64,000 nucleotides of DNA from Oscheius tipulae (lineage: Eukaryota; Nematoda; Chromadorea; Rhabditida; Rhabditidae), in NCBI GenBank assembly GCA_037178975.1, contig JASJZH010000006.1:5890001-5954000 (forward strand). Reading direction: 5' to 3'. Shown here one piece after another: positions 35,401-48,734 of the stretch. A program made the translations under genes and the position numbers. The notes under the pieces are model-generated. The model was not told where the DNA came from and searched no databases. It saw only the letters and a list, made by a program, of their open reading frames with translations. How positions within the stretch are numbered: the stretch's first letter is position 1; every line of letters begins with the position of its first letter.

Positions 35401-38400
35401 CTCATTCTAGTCATATTGACAATATGGGACTGAAATATTGAGAGTTCATAGAGAAAATATGTCTCGGGAAAGAAGGAACAACGGAAGGACACACATTGGG
35501 ACTGATTAATGCGACAGCTGAATATTGATGAGAGCTTCTTAAATCAAGTAAAAACAAGTAAGTGTTGCAAAGTGGAACGGAAAAAAAGTGCAATAGATCG
35601 TGAAAAGATGCATAAGAATTAGAATCTGCAATAAAGAAGCCATGTTTTATTCAGTACAAAAACACGATGAACACACAACTGGAAGAGAATTTCAAAAACC
35701 AAACTCATGATAGTTTGTTGCTATTTCAACGAATCAGAGCGTTTTGTATGGTAATTTTCGGTCTCGAAGATCAAACTGGCACTTCACATATTTGGAGTCC
35801 CTTTTTAACTCCTCCGACCAGAACTTCGGCATTTTTAAGCGAGAACTTTAGCTTAAGTAAGCGGAACATTTGGCTTTCCTAGAAGAGTAAAAAAAGCCGG
35901 TTACTTAAGTCTTCATCGCTGTTCGGAACCAAAACAGGGTCAAATGAGGAACGAAAAGCAAGCAATTAGTACGCTCGTAAAATTGAGAGATAGAGTTGAG
36001 TGCGACGTGAAATGGATTGCTTGTCAGCAAGAGCGCTACTATGACATCACTATCGAGATAATGATAATGTGAGATAGAACCCCAAAAATATTTTGTTCGA
36101 TGTACTTGTCAGGAACTAAACTAGCGGACGTTAGACGAATGTCGCGCATCTGCCCACATAATTGTTGCTCCGATTGTTTTTCCCAGCCCCGCATAGCATA
36201 TCTTCTCCAGATGAAAGCTTGCGTTTGACACAAAGGAAGCATGTTGGTGGGTGTGGGTGGTCAGACGAAAGCTTTGAGCGGGAGAAATAATTCGATGCCT
36301 GTCTTTAATGAGGATCAGAAAGGAACTACATCCAGCTTGTGAATTGCCTAAGAAAGTGGATTTATTCACCATTGTTCTTCTTCTCCATGGAGAGAGGAGG
36401 AGTCAAAGCTTAAAATAACTGGAAATCACATGGGAAGCAACAACATTGACTCTTTATGCTTTTGCCTTTTGCGCATCAAAGAAGAAAATGTTTCATGTTA
36501 GGTCATCGTTAGCTGTATGGCTTGTAAATAAGGAACCAATAATACCTACGCGGAAATATAGAAACTCGGACATGACAAGACATGTTCATGGAAGTCTCAA
36601 AGAGTTCAAAACAGCCTCAGGCCATGCGACTGAGTTTAGAGGGTTTTAGGATTTGTTCAATGGACTGAGGACGACTACTAATTTAATAATAGCAAAAGGT
36701 TCTCTAATAACTGAGCACACATCTTACCAATGATCCAATTATGATATTTTTGGGTCAGCTGCGTCACAGTCTGTTCTATTTTCATCGGATAATGTATACT
36801 TAACAGGTTGATAGCAGTAATTGTGGTTTTACACGGTCTCGTGATACGAGAAGCACTATTTATTTAGGTAATCTCTAAAATGTAATGTCTGCTCGGTATC
36901 ATCAAATGGAAAAGTGTGAGATGTAATACCAACCAGGATCTTTTTTCTTGAAAAGATGTTGAGACAATAGAAACTTACGTGATTTCAGTATGCCCAATTG
37001 CTACCTGATTTCCTCAAGATACAGGGGAACGTCTCTCGTTTAGAAAATGTTACAACTTCCACGTACTCGCATTATTTCATATGATATGTTGCACGGGTCA
37101 CACGGACGCATTAAGAGCATACGAAAACAGGAAAATTTCTGCTATTATTAGCAATTCCAAAAAGATATAATTTCTGTGTGATACTGCTTTCGAACTCGTT
37201 TTTTTTTCAAGGGCTATATGCGCTCGACTGATTTAGCGAAATTGAAATGTATATTTTGACTTTTAAAGGAAGTCCAAATGGATGGTGTCGGCTGTAAACA
37301 GGTAGTCAGAGAACACTAACGACGTTCGAATATTCGGACTGCAATATGTAACGTGAACACGAACATTCCCCTTACGAGAATCTATTTTTGAGGGTGGGAG
37401 TGACTTCTAGATCATAAATATGCCACAGGTCACTAGCCCAGATTTTGGTATGTGCTGATATGAAAAAAGTTTGTGAGGGAGACCTAAATTAGAGAATTCG
37501 GCCAAATAATCTGGACTGCCGACGGATAAAGATTGGCTGCAACGCAAGAACAAATATTAGAAACGACCTGCGGGGACAATTAGATTGCGAGGATGATGCA
37601 AAGAGAGTCAAACTGTTCATTTTCCTTTTTTGGTTTGAATCTGGTCGATTCCGCTATTCTACCCACAAGAAATGCAATTTCTAGATGTTAAGGAACTACC
37701 TTAGGACTTGGCAGTCTTAGAAATGTAAATCCGTGGGAATCTGCGGCGCCCACGAGATTTTGGTCTCAATGTGTCGACTACGAAGTTTCGAAACTTACTT
37801 GCATCCTAGAAAAAGCACCGAAAATAGCAAATGACTAATGTGCCCAGACTCCAATATCTGCTTTGGGAGCAAAGGGGCCGGACAAAGAAGTAGTCTCAAA
37901 AGGGAAATCGAAATCGAAATTTGATATAGGCATAGATGGAAGTCACGAAAGCTTTCCATAAAAAACAAAGTTTAGATGGAAGATAAACAATAGAGAAGAT
38001 TGGAAGGATATCTTACAGTCGAGAATTTGACTTAACGCCTCGAGAGTCAAGAGCGGATATCTGTTTCACGTTATCATTTTTCACGACTTTCGGCCAGGTT
38101 TGAGGAAGGGAAAACAGCAGCTTATTTTTCATGAGGCTTTTTAAATAGTTCTGAAAAGCCACAAGAGAGAACGCTTCACTTGCAGCGGAACTTAGTTATG
38201 AGAAAATTAATCAGCAGCTGCCCCCGAGATTTGAGATAGTTGGCTCTATTTTGTCCATCTCACTAAAGTAGAGTTCGTCAGAGGAGGATGCTTCTCCTGG
38301 AAACTCGAAGTCTGGACAAACAATCGGTGTCAGCGCCTTTTCACCAAATGCGGGAAAGGCTGACTATTCTACGAGTGGGTCACATTTTGGTCCTCTCCCA

Positions 38401-40086
38401 GAGACTCTGTTGTGTCTCTTAATGTATCTTCCAGGTTTCCTCAAGGCGCTCGGTAAGTGGAACTAAGTAAAAAAGACGAATCTCATTTGGACCGATAGAA
38501 TTAGTCGTAAAATCTTTCAGCGCATCTAGCAAATTACCCAGTGTTCCAGGGAGCTCGTCTCACAGGCAAATTATCGAAAGCTAGACTAAATATGGGAGAG
38601 TCGAACACCTTCTAAATGGGGTTCAAATGGGCGCTAGTAGTTTTTGATGCAAGTGCGGCACATTGTCTTGCATCAATGTGGAAGTTTTTTTTTTTAGTCT
38701 GACGGTGTCCGGTGCAACAGGAAATTGTCTATTAAAACGAACCGTTAGAGAGCAGACACAACGAGATGTAAAGCTTCATGGGTTCTCTCAGACAATGTTA
38801 AGTGGTCGACAAAGTATGTCATACCTGCTTTTTCTTGCGCTTTCCGGCCAATCTCCGTTTAACAGGTTACAGAAAACAAGAATGGTAGTGATTGTCAAAT
38901 CGTGCTCTCTTAACGTTCTCATGCCTTTTGCAGCAATGCGTTTAATGAGAGGATTTCTAATTGGATCAAGATAAAGAGAATAGCTAAGCAAGAAACTGTT
39001 CATAGGTTATTCGCCAAGAGAAAGCGGTCGTTAAAGTACAGCATTTCTCGTAGCTAACAGGAAACGTCTTTTCTGACAAAACAGATTCCTGTTTACCAAA
39101 CAAGCTGTCTCTCTAACATTGCAACAGAACATTCTTCAACTGAACACAACAACATGACAGCACATTCGTCACGAGGACGGCTGAATCGCTCATCAAGAAT
39201 GATACCGGACGATCATCATGTTGTGCTATTGTAGAAAGCAAAACACATATGCTAAACAAAAATATCAAGTAAATTTGCATCGCGAACGATTTAGCGATCT
39301 ATATAGACTGTTTAGAAGCTCGAGCACACATTTAAAATGGCCTGCCAAAAGCAGATGCGCCGTTGGCAGATGTAAATCTTGGCCAAGTGAGAGGTCTTCA
39401 CCAAGTGTTGTTGACGCGCAAAGCTCGTGCGGTCTCCAATAGGTACAATTTATTAAGCGTCTAAACGATTTGGTCATTATAAATAAGGTTAGTCACTAGG
39501 GTGGAGAGTAGTGAATGATGAAAGGCCCAGGAGAGAGGAAACGAGGCCCAAAAGGCAGTCGCTCAACTCTATCTACACGTGTGTGTGTGTGCGTGGATAG
39601 AGAAGAAACATTTGTGAGGTCGCGCAAGATTCTCCCAAGGAATTCCCCAGTGGCAGTAGATTACGCCTTAGACCAAAAGCTGCTAAAACGAACAGACAAT
39701 CCTTTTTGCTTGTCGGTGTCAAGCCACAGCTTTTCTTCGAAGTTCCAGACTTGCTATGGAAAAACAAAATTAGGGCTACCAGTCATTGGGTTCGGAAACG
39801 AAATTGAATAAAAGCGTGCTTCTGCATTCAATCTTCTCAAGGTTGTCAAATAAGGAACTGCAGAACTCTCGGTTTGCGCGTGAGTGTATATGGCTAGTCT
39901 AGATCTGATGTTGGTATCTGACCCTCTGGCATAATTTGATTTGTACAGCCTTTGTTGTCTATTCTGGGAGCTTGCGTCACTGTTGACAGCTTCTATAGTC
40001 AATCATGCGCTTATCTACGAGACTTTCACTCGCTCTGCTCTTCTTTCCCATAAGTCATCAACAATTACATTTTGTAGAAGTCAATT
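35401..40086. other. Long intergenic stretch, no gene recognised
   Basis: About 4.7 kb between two minus-strand genes. It is mildly purine-rich on the plus strand, with GT-rich sequence near 39582-39595 and a T tract near 38684. Open frames (e.g. 38663-38974, 39515-39811) look like chance. The part next to 35400 should hold the GPCR promoter. Confidence 0.45.
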
Positions 40087-40092
40087 TTTATT
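40087..40092 (-). other. Polyadenylation signal AATAAA of the hexosaminidase gene
   Basis: AATAAA on the minus strand 14 bases after the TGA stop. Confidence 0.75.
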
Positions 40093-40105
40093 GTACGCAT
40101 AATTT

Positions 40106-42359
40106 TCACAATTCCTGGTATGGCGGATTCCATTCGAAGGGACAATAATCGGGGTCGTTGATCACCTGGGCAGGGAAGCCACGTCGGACGAGACGACATC
40201 TGAGAATAAAGGTAATTTTCAGACCGCCATTTTAAGTGAGCATAGTCTCCTACGACCAAAGTTGCACTCCGGAAGTGCATTCACTTGCCTCATTTCATGA
40301 AGTCTAGGCCATGCAAGATTAGCCGACTGGGTCTGGACAGGATCGGACCAAAGGCGTTCAGCCACTGCTGAAGCACGGGGCCTGAAACTTCTTTTGTTTT
40401 CGACAGATTTCAGAAAGCTTTCACTGACCAGAGTCTCTGAATTAGATTAGTACCGTCAACAAATTCTCCCCAGATAGCAGCTTCCCCTCCCATAACAAGA
40501 GCCTAAAATAGAAACAGAGATCTATAGGGTATAAAAATAGTACCTTTTGGGTAGCTGTTCCTGTAAAGTTGGTCGGATCACACTCGTAGTACATTCCACG
40601 GTCTCTCATGTTCTGCTCGTCCACATATCCCCAGTCAGCTCCATATTTGATATAGTTCAAATACCTGAAACCGAATTGACCACCCTTACTATATAATTTG
40701 TCACCAGCAACTGGATAAAATGGCCTTGTGTCCATTAGCTGTCACAGTGGCCATTTCCTGCATTACTTCATCAATTGTATCACCCTTCCAAACGTGAGCG
40801 ATAGATCCCGTGGCCTATTATTTACGTCTCTAGTATACCTCAGGGGATTTACTTACTTGAACATCGAGGTCAAGTACCTCCTGCCAAACAACCTTCTTCG
40901 TACCCGGACGAGCAGTATCAATGATGCCGAACAATCTAAGATGACAAGGACATGAGTTGGTTTGAAGGGACAACAACCTCTGCCAGTAGTAATTGAGTAG
41001 CTTGCTGGTGTCGCTTCCGAAACCCATCTGAGACATTCTGTTTCTAACTTGTTGATTGTTACTCCAGCACTGCCCCATATCGTATGATACCTCGTCTCCA
41101 CCAAAATGCATGTAGTTATCGGGGAACAAGGACAGTGCTTCCTAGAGAACTACAAAGGATAGCTGACGGTCTTACTGTAAAGAATCCGGAAAGGAAGTCA
41201 TAGTTTGGTTGCCATGTAGCATCAATAATGTTCGACAGTTCCGAAACTTGGCCTTTTGAATTGTAACAAGTTGGCAGCAGATTTGGCATACAATAGCCCC
41301 ATGATCCTGTGTGGCCAGGTGTGTCAAACTCGGGCACTACACGAATTCCTCTAAGACGAGCGTATTCAATAACTTTCTTGATGTCGGCAATTGTATACTG
41401 ATGAGTAGGACTGTAGGCTCCCTGAACAAAAACTGTATGGCTAGAACCCAGTTGCATACACAAGATGTGAGGTTAGGGTATTTGAGAGAAGGATACGGGA
41501 ATGCCTCGCTATCAACCAAGTGCCAGTGGAAAACATTCATTTTGTTTTGAGCCATGAGATCCTGAAAACGTATTCTACGCTACATGCAGTTGCTTACGAG
41601 GTTTTGAAGTAAGACTCCAACAGGAAGGAAATGTCTTGAAGAGTCAATCATAACTCCACGATGAGGAAAACGAGGTGAATCAGCGATTGATGCTGCTCGC
41701 AGACGGAACTAAACCAAACCTTGAAACTATCAAACAAGTGCTTACTTTGTTAGCTGAAGGGAGATACAAAAGTTGACTGAAGGATTCCAGACCACGAAGA
41801 AGTCCCCACACTTCGTTGGCAGTCAATGTGGCAATAGATTTTGACCCGTCTACGTTGATATTATCTTAAAACATTTTGATTGGAGCAAAAATTAGCAACT
41901 CACAACTCTCGTCCATTTCAAGTTGAGGATAGCCAGTGTTGCATCCTCCGTAAACATTGATGTTTAGTTGAAGCAATGTGGCTGAAGAGTCAGAGTAACT
42001 GTTCTAAACTTAACTATTTGCTATTGCCTGACTATTATACCGCATCATACCCGGCAAACATAAGTTTTCTAGTTCTAATGATAGCTTTGTCGATGATATC
42101 GCAGTTTTTGACCTACAATAGTTTGTTTCGCCACTATCGATATATTACCTGTGTGATGAAACTGAACGACGAAGGATTTATTGTGTGATTGTTACTACCG
42201 TATGAAATTACCCATGGAAGAGGCCAAACTCCTCCTCTGAACCAGATGTTTAAAGCTTTTCTTAGACTCTTACTGTGTTGACGATCCAGGATCTGGTCTA
42301 CCGTAATACCAAGCTGTGACTGATGTTAGTAAAACGCACAGTAAATTAATAACCCGCAT
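40106..42359 (-). CDS. Beta-N-acetylhexosaminidase (GH20)
   Basis: Fifteen exons: 42359-42274, 42236-42212, 42112-42051, 41998-41904, 41864-41746, 41708-41598, 41561-41460, 41421-41176, 41141-40978, 40935-40857, 40814-40705, 40664-40544, 40502-40429, 40381-40289, 40199-40106; 526 aa, the usual family length. Signal peptide [17 protein letters not shown], small N-terminal domain (GGVWPLPW...[11 protein letters not shown]), then the catalytic barrel: [61 protein letters not shown] with the catalytic Asp298-Glu299 pair, and [14 protein letters not shown]. It removes terminal N-acetylglucosamine or galactosamine from glycans and glycolipids in lysosomes or after secretion. Exons differ in splice ends only at the last intron, which starts with GC rather than GT. 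An acceptor-like tttttag lies three bases before the ATG. Confidence 0.95.
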
Positions 42360-42649
42360 TTTCTAAAAACAAGAATGTGTTTAGAGAATAAGAAGAAAGT
42401 ATTGCAAAAGCTGCACTGCGAGATAAGAGATCGTAGGGGGTGGCTTAAATATGATATTGCGTTGCGAATACGGACTTTCAATCGGCTTACGAAGATAACT
42501 GACTTGTTATCGAGAGGACCATGTGGTCAGCGGCTCGAATAGAAGAGAAAATGTCGAAAGAGCAACTGTCAATCTACCCACTGCAAGTTTATTGGACAGA
42601 CTATAGCAAGAGATCTTTGTGTTAGTACGCGTTAATTGGAAAGAGAAAT

Positions 42650-44572
42650 TTAAGCGAGATTCTCCGGTGTTATGATCTGTGGTGGTCTGCAGGTGGGCTG
42701 TTCTAACGAAGGTGGTGCAACTGTCTGGCTCCATTTCGCTGGCTCCGCTCTGTAAGCTCCATGTGAAAAAGTCTTTTGCAAAGTTGTTTACCGTGCAAAA
42801 GCTATGAAGATCGTATTGCAGATAACGAGCACAGCTCCGTAGAAAGTGAACACATTTTTCCACGCGGCAAAAGTGTTTTTTGTTGTTAGAGCAGGAACAA
42901 GGAACGATCCAGCGGTTAAGGAGATCATGGCCAAGATCTGAACAGAAGACTGTTTTCGACAGCTGAAAACCTTACTTGGACAATTGACATCACAAAAGGA
43001 GAATGCTGACGGGAGCGAAGGACGATTGCTTTCGGATATCCACCGACGCTGAAGCCGAGAAGCGAGATTGGAATGGCTAAATTAAAAAAATTTCTCTATT
43101 AAGATCACGACAACCTACCAACTAAAATCACATCAGCTGCATGTCCGAATGGTTCGAATACGGATAGAATGATAAAAAATATTCCAGATCCACAGAGAGC
43201 CAAGGAGTTGAAGAGTTTTACCTTGCTGAGCTCATTGAGGCAGGTTATTTTGTCAGATACCAGTCCAGTGAAGACTTTGATGATAAGCTGAATTTTCCTT
43301 GTTTATACGAGTCTTTCGCCTACCGATAGTCCTAAGGGAAGGGCTGTGATAAGTCCGGCAGAAACTGCTGAGAAACCGAGGACATTATTGAGGTAAAGTG
43401 TAGAGTAAGCGATGGAGAACTGTGCTACGAGGAAATTTCCCAATACAGCGATCCAACCAGCCCAGATGGAAAGCGAGTGAAGGATCCTCTTGAAAGGTGT
43501 CTAAACACTATTTTATGTTTCCAACTTTTTTTGTCTAACCTTTGTCTTTGCTTGCGTCATGAGCTTTCCCGTACTAATCTTCCTCCATTCCTTTGCCTCG
43601 ACGAAGGGGTGCTTGTTGGGTTTATCTCTGTAGTAGAGTCCCCACAGGATGGTCAGAACGGCAAGAATCACAGCATGAAGGTAGAATACCATAGGCCAAC
43701 CCACTGAACATGATGTTTAACAACCATCTCACATGTTATCATACGATTTTGAGCAATGACACCTCCAATGGGCATGGTGAAGAGAGCAGACAGTTCCACG
43801 AATGCTGAAAGAACTGCCACGAAAAGTCCCTTTTCTTTGGTTGTAGACCATTCGTTGACTATTATTCCCGAGAGTGGGAACAAGTTCGCCATTGAAAAAC
43901 CCTGCAAACCGTATGATAATGAAGTTCAATGGAAAACTAACACTGAGAAACCGGACGACCACAAACAAAGGGAAAGAGATGGCAATAACAATCGGACTGA
44001 TGCCGACGATGACGGTACTGAAGATTCCGACGGCAAACATTACCTAAAGTAGGTGTTTTACAATTTTGCTTTTTTGTTTTTTACCTTATGAGCACCGTAT
44101 TTGGCCAGAAGATGGTTAATTGGGAAGGTTCCAATTATAGAACCAGCATAGGCACCTAAGCTATTAAGTATCACCACGTTATCTGATTGATTTACCTGAG
44201 AAACTAAGTGCCTTCTCCAGAAAACCGTACGAGTAGCGACGATCGGATAATGAGAGCTTAGAAGATTTCCAATCGACGTCAAGATCAAATAGATTGGAGC
44301 CGTTATATAACGGAGAGGTAGTCTTGTCCATCATCGAGACGTATGCCGAATAGTAAGCAATCACACTAACAAAACAGTCTTAAAACTTGGAAAGGGTCTT
44401 ACCTTGACATTAAAAAGGAACAGTATAGAACGGATAGTACAAGAATACCAAAACGAGTATCGCCGGCACATCCGCAAAGTTTTTTAGGTTCGTCGTCATC
44501 GACTAAGACAACGGTAGAGGTAACATTAGGTATTGAGGAAACTGTAGATTGATTCGAACTGGGCATGTTCAT
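42650..44572 (-). CDS. SLC17-type major facilitator transporter (anion/phosphate/vesicular type)
   Basis: Eleven exons: 44572-44403, 44365-44196, 44155-44085, 44043-43942, 43901-43745, 43703-43540, 43500-43324, 43287-43119, 43076-42976, 42937-42792, 42749-42650; 508 aa. A cytosolic N-terminus with Cys-rich KLCGCAG precedes TM1 (RFGILVLSVLYCSFLMSVIA), a glycosylatable first luminal loop (NGSN), GAYAGSIIGTFPINHLLAKY, RFLSGFSMANLFPLSGIIV, LGWPMVFYLHAVILAVLTIL, IAVLGNFLVAQFSIAYSTLY, the GLITALPLGLS helix and GFSVGGYPKAI. This is the pattern of SLC17 (sialin, vesicular glutamate, Na-phosphate) proteins. The GWPMVFY block and 12-TM layout support the family, but the substrate cannot be told. The donor of exon 5 could be 12 bases further downstream, adding four residues. 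It lies 291 bases upstream of the hexosaminidase on the same strand; no operon spacing is obvious. Confidence 0.9.
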
Positions 44573-44746
44573 GGTACTGTCTAGCCCGTTTGCCAGTTAT
44601 ATATGCGAGACTTCACTGATCACGGCATGACAGTATTATGTAAATTGGGGCTTGTACAATGATTATTTCGATGATTACTGACTATTTGAACTTGTACATC
44701 ACACATGTGTCTGTTCGGACCCTGAACTGTATGTAAAAACAAAAGT

Positions 44747-46573
44747 TTATACAAATAGATTAATTGTTGGATCCTTAAGGTTAGCACACGAGGAACAGCA
44801 GATTTCTTGAAATTGTTCCGCCTTGCAGAAGTGACGCAACTTGGATTTCGAGAATTTAGCACACGTCTTAGCGTTCAAGTCTTTACACTCCATCATTTTT
44901 TTCTTGTTAGGAACACATTCTCCTTCAATGCACCACTAAAAGTTCACTTATCATTGTGGTGCCATTGTCATTACCTTATACTTTCCACATTCCGTACCGT
45001 CTAAAGCTGGCAGATATGTTCTGGTTTCACATGGGGCTGTTCGCTTCTCCATTCTGTTTTTGCACCAAATGCGACGACAAAGTGACAGTCTACCGTAGTA
45101 GTCGTTGTTTGGGCAAATTCCATAGTGGGGACCAAACGAGATCTGACATTGTTGCTGGAGCGGGAATCTTAACTTGATCAGGTAACGATATAACTGAGTA
45201 GCAACCTTTCTCCGGGTTTCAGATGATCGGTTGAAGCTGATCTTTGCTGCCTATCAAATATCGGCTTTTTCAAGCAAAATGAAGTAGGTTTGCTGATTGT
45301 CTCCAATATCGAGCTGATACTGCATTCGCTCATCCTTCTGCTGTTATGAAAGAGTTCTTCTTTTTCACTTCCCGACACTAAATATCTCGTTGGTTCCATT
45401 TTCTTTAAGTATTCGTACCAGTAGTAGCCATAAGATAGTTTTTTGAGGAAGGACATTCAAAGCTCTTGTTGTGAGACCCATCATGAAATGCGCCCAAACT
45501 TGGTAAACAATAGACATTCAAGTGAATTATTTACCTGTGGCCCAATTCGTGTGCTGCAACCAGCGCAGTCGCAGCGGCTCCCACATCCTCAACAACACTA
45601 CTCGACTCTCCTAAACTTGATTGAGTCTACTTTCTCCTATCCACATTACCTGCCCGGCATATTTCTCCCACATAGGCCATTCCCTGAGTGGCCGAGTCGC
45701 CTCGAGGTGACAGGAGATCGAATCTGGTCAGACAAACATGTCACCACTCTTTTGAACCCACTTTGTCAGGAGAATAGCGTGATCGTGTTTTGGCAGGTAG
45801 TTGTTAAAATGCTTGATCCACGTGGTCAGTTTTGCTACAGCTGTCACGGCCGGGATTTTGAGAGTGAGACTAGAACTTTTTGAGCTGGCGGCAAAAACTT
45901 AACACTGACTCAGTCGAGTTGAACTTTTCGAATGGTTCATACGTAGTGTAATTAATTGTGGAGTTCCCCTCGTCGTAGTCGACAATGATATCGGTGAGGA
46001 TTGGGCAATCTGCCTCTCTAAAAAACCGTTTGTAAATGATTTGAACGTACCTGATGGCTATGAAAGTACCGGTCATGTTCAAATGCAACGTTTGATTAGC
46101 AATAACAACGTTCTCATAGATGATTTTCATCTTAAACTGGCTCAGACTTTGAGAATGAAGACTTGCCTGATCGAAAATAGCTGTAAGGTATTCTTGAATA
46201 TAAAGTTGAGCAGAATTTTTATCTCCTTTGGTAACTTCCACGAAACCTAAACACGTAAAGTTAAAAAAAAGAGATTTTACCTTGGTACATAGAGTAATCA
46301 GCCATCATCACAATGTCTATCGAGATTTCAGTACCCGTATCTGTCGTGCCAAAGGAGTCTGTGAATGAACTGGTAGAATTTTTCACCTAAAGAGTAAAAT
46401 ACTATCAGCCTTAATTCAGAAAAAGAACCCGTAAAAATGATACTCCACCATGTTTAGCCTTTCGTGTCAATTGAACATCTCCATCTCCTGAACGTTCCTA
46501 ATGTTTAGAGAACTTAAGGCATACCGATTGGGATCCGCAGCGTGAATAAAATATAAAATGTTAATATCTTCAT
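44747..46573 (-). CDS. Secreted ADAM/ADAMTS-type (M12B) metalloprotease with C-terminal ShK-like domain
   Basis: Twelve exons: 46573-46525, 46487-46429, 46386-46281, 46246-46051, 46017-45899, 45840-45762, 45723-45650, 45610-45535, 45498-45419, 45377-45206, 45167-44975, 44935-44747; 463 aa. Signal peptide [17 protein letters not shown], then at about residue 60 the catalytic domain begins ([14 protein letters not shown]). Zinc site HELGHSLGAFHD, with His248, Glu249, His252 and His258, fits HExxHxxGxxHD, and the Met-turn is NYLMA. After the catalytic domain comes a cysteine-rich segment ([19 protein letters not shown]) and a final CKDLNAKTC...FCKAEQ...CCSSC module of ShK type. Extracellular matrix remodelling is likely; it resembles nematode MIG-17/ADAMTS-like enzymes. 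No recognisable prodomain or cysteine switch is present, unlike most M12B proteases. Two introns use weaker donors (gttttt, gttctt), so their exact ends are less certain. Confidence 0.85.
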
Positions 46574-48734
46574 TAGCTTGTCCAAGTGCGAATGGAACAA
46601 TAAGGAAGCACCTGAGATAAATAACGAGCGGTTGCGATGTTGTGAGATGTAACACTGCTGGGGCCTCCTCGAGTGGCTATTTTACACTGGTCAACCGTCC
46701 GATACTCATTAGCATGATCTCTTATTATTGTTGCGTGTTCCTTTCAATTTTCAAGAGTAGGCTCTCTCTCGACATTTCGACCCAATTGGCTTTCGGTTTA
46801 TGCGGCCATTCAGCAGGATATAAAATTGGCAGCAGATCGTTCTAGAGTGCAGCGTGCCACCAATATTTGAGCCTCTAACCCATCAAAGATTTTAAATGCT
46901 TCCTTTTTTCTTCCTGGCAGTATATTTTTGGCCGTAATAAGCTATATCGAGTCAGTGAAGCGGAGGCTTCGTTTTCTTCTTTTTTTTCACAAGACAAACA
47001 TTATTGATTCTTTTTTTTTTGAAAACCTTTGCGCAACATGTTAGCCCTCTTTGTGAATCAGAGTCGGGATCCCTCTTGGGAGCCCATATTCGCCATCTAA
47101 TTGAATCTTCGGCGGTATTGTCTCTGCGGTAATTCGATAGGCGGTCTGCCAGCCGCGTTTCACTTGATCCCAGATCTCCAAGGCTCTCATTACGATTCTC
47201 GAAAAAGAGAGCCAACATTCTCATAATTTGATTCACCATTTCTTAATTTTTTTTCCAACTAAAAATCAGCCGTTTTTCACGCGAGTGATCGCAAAAATCG
47301 CTGGAACCTTGCAGGCAGTCTGTACTGTCCATGAATGTGACGATTATGACACTGTTGCCAAGAGCAGATGTTTGTGGAACGCGCATGATTAGGAGCAATT
47401 AAGGCGGGCAGTGGTCAGTCGGCTTGCTTGGATCGATGCCTCGGCGGCCGCTGAATCGCCACAAGTCAACGCTTTACTTCCCCCAGTTCCCTACAATGTT
47501 CCTCTATTACCCATGTCGCCTCATATCCATAGCTCAACCTGTAATTACGCTCCACGCTGCTGCCGTTTATCCGCCGACTGCGCTCTGTGGTGGCCAAAAA
47601 ACGCCCGCAAATCAAAGCAACGGGAGAAGCTCCTTTGGGATGGAATTGAGCCAAATTAATGCACATTTGTATATAAATACTCTCAGTCTGCCCATTTCAA
47701 ACGAGCTCTTAGTGGACTTCGTATCTTTTGTGCCTTCTAGTCTGTTCGGACTCAAATTCGTCAAAACTTTGTATGTTACTTTCATTTTAACTGAAATAAC
47801 GTGCTTTAAATTCAAGTTTGTAACGTCTTTTCCTATCCAAAGTCAAGAAAGACAAGTAGGCGTTAGCATTTTTGCAAAGGCTTTTCAGATTTGCAAACCA
47901 ACCCGTGTTGTTACACGTGTGTCCAATCAGTTGAAAACGATGCGTAAACTGCTGTTCACCCATTAGCTCCTGGGCTTTGAACCTCTACTTTTATAGACCC
48001 ACTTGTGCCCTTTATATCTTTTATACTATTTCTTTCTTAGCCTTGGGTCTTCCTATAAAAAAGCCTATCAGATATAGAACCAGGAACATTAAGCTGAGCT
48101 TCTTTGTTCATTAGGATTGAGGAGACGGGGATGTGGCTGTTCGCATTTGTCCTTGCTGTCCTCGGGGGAGTAAGGGCCGATGGATGGCCCCGTCGGACTG
48201 AGGACAGAAGCACACACATACTGAGTCGCATTCGCTACTCAAATGCTCTCAGAAGTTGTGCATTTCCGTATTTCCACTCAGTTTACCTCATGTTCGTTGT
48301 TTTTGAACAGTGGACAGCTGCTCGCTCTATCTTCTTCTCAGGTTCTTTATCTTTTCGAGCCCGCTCGCTTTATCTCATATATTCGAATCAAATATGAGCA
48401 AGTGGTCTTCATAGCTTCTGTCTTTGGGGACTCCTCAGCATGGGCTGCGTTATGTGTGCAGCCAGAATAAAAAGTTAATGGCGATCCGGGAACTCGACAT
48501 CTCCACCATTCTTAGCATTCAAGCCACATAGCGGTCATTTCCTGGTCCATCCACTTCGGTACGAGTTATTGCACTTATTCAGCCGACCTTTTAAGCTCCG
48601 AAACGGAATAAAACGCTCCCAGGCGTCATTTGTTTTAGAGAACCTAATCCAGCTTGGTCTAGTCGTCTCTTTCTATAAACTGACTCTTCTCATTTTTTCC
48701 ATCGCTCCTCGTTGTTGATCAAATGTTTTTCAGC
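46574..48734. other. Intergenic between divergent genes; one signal-peptide-like ORF
   Basis: No supported gene. An open frame at 48131 begins MWLFAFVLAVLGGVRADG, which resembles a secretion signal and contains a gtaagg donor after GGGGGA, but no in-phase downstream exon was found. A longer open frame at 47424-47966 looks like chance. Confidence 0.4.

Noticed and set aside
47424-47966. 180-codon open frame on the plus strand
   Set aside because: It has no family resemblance, Pro/Thr/Phe-heavy composition like translated pyrimidine-rich non-coding DNA, and no splice-supported neighbours.
48131-48397. Signal-peptide-like ORF MWLFAFVLAVLGG
   Set aside because: No in-phase exon was found; joining it to the CAP gene at its acceptor breaks the CAP frame.
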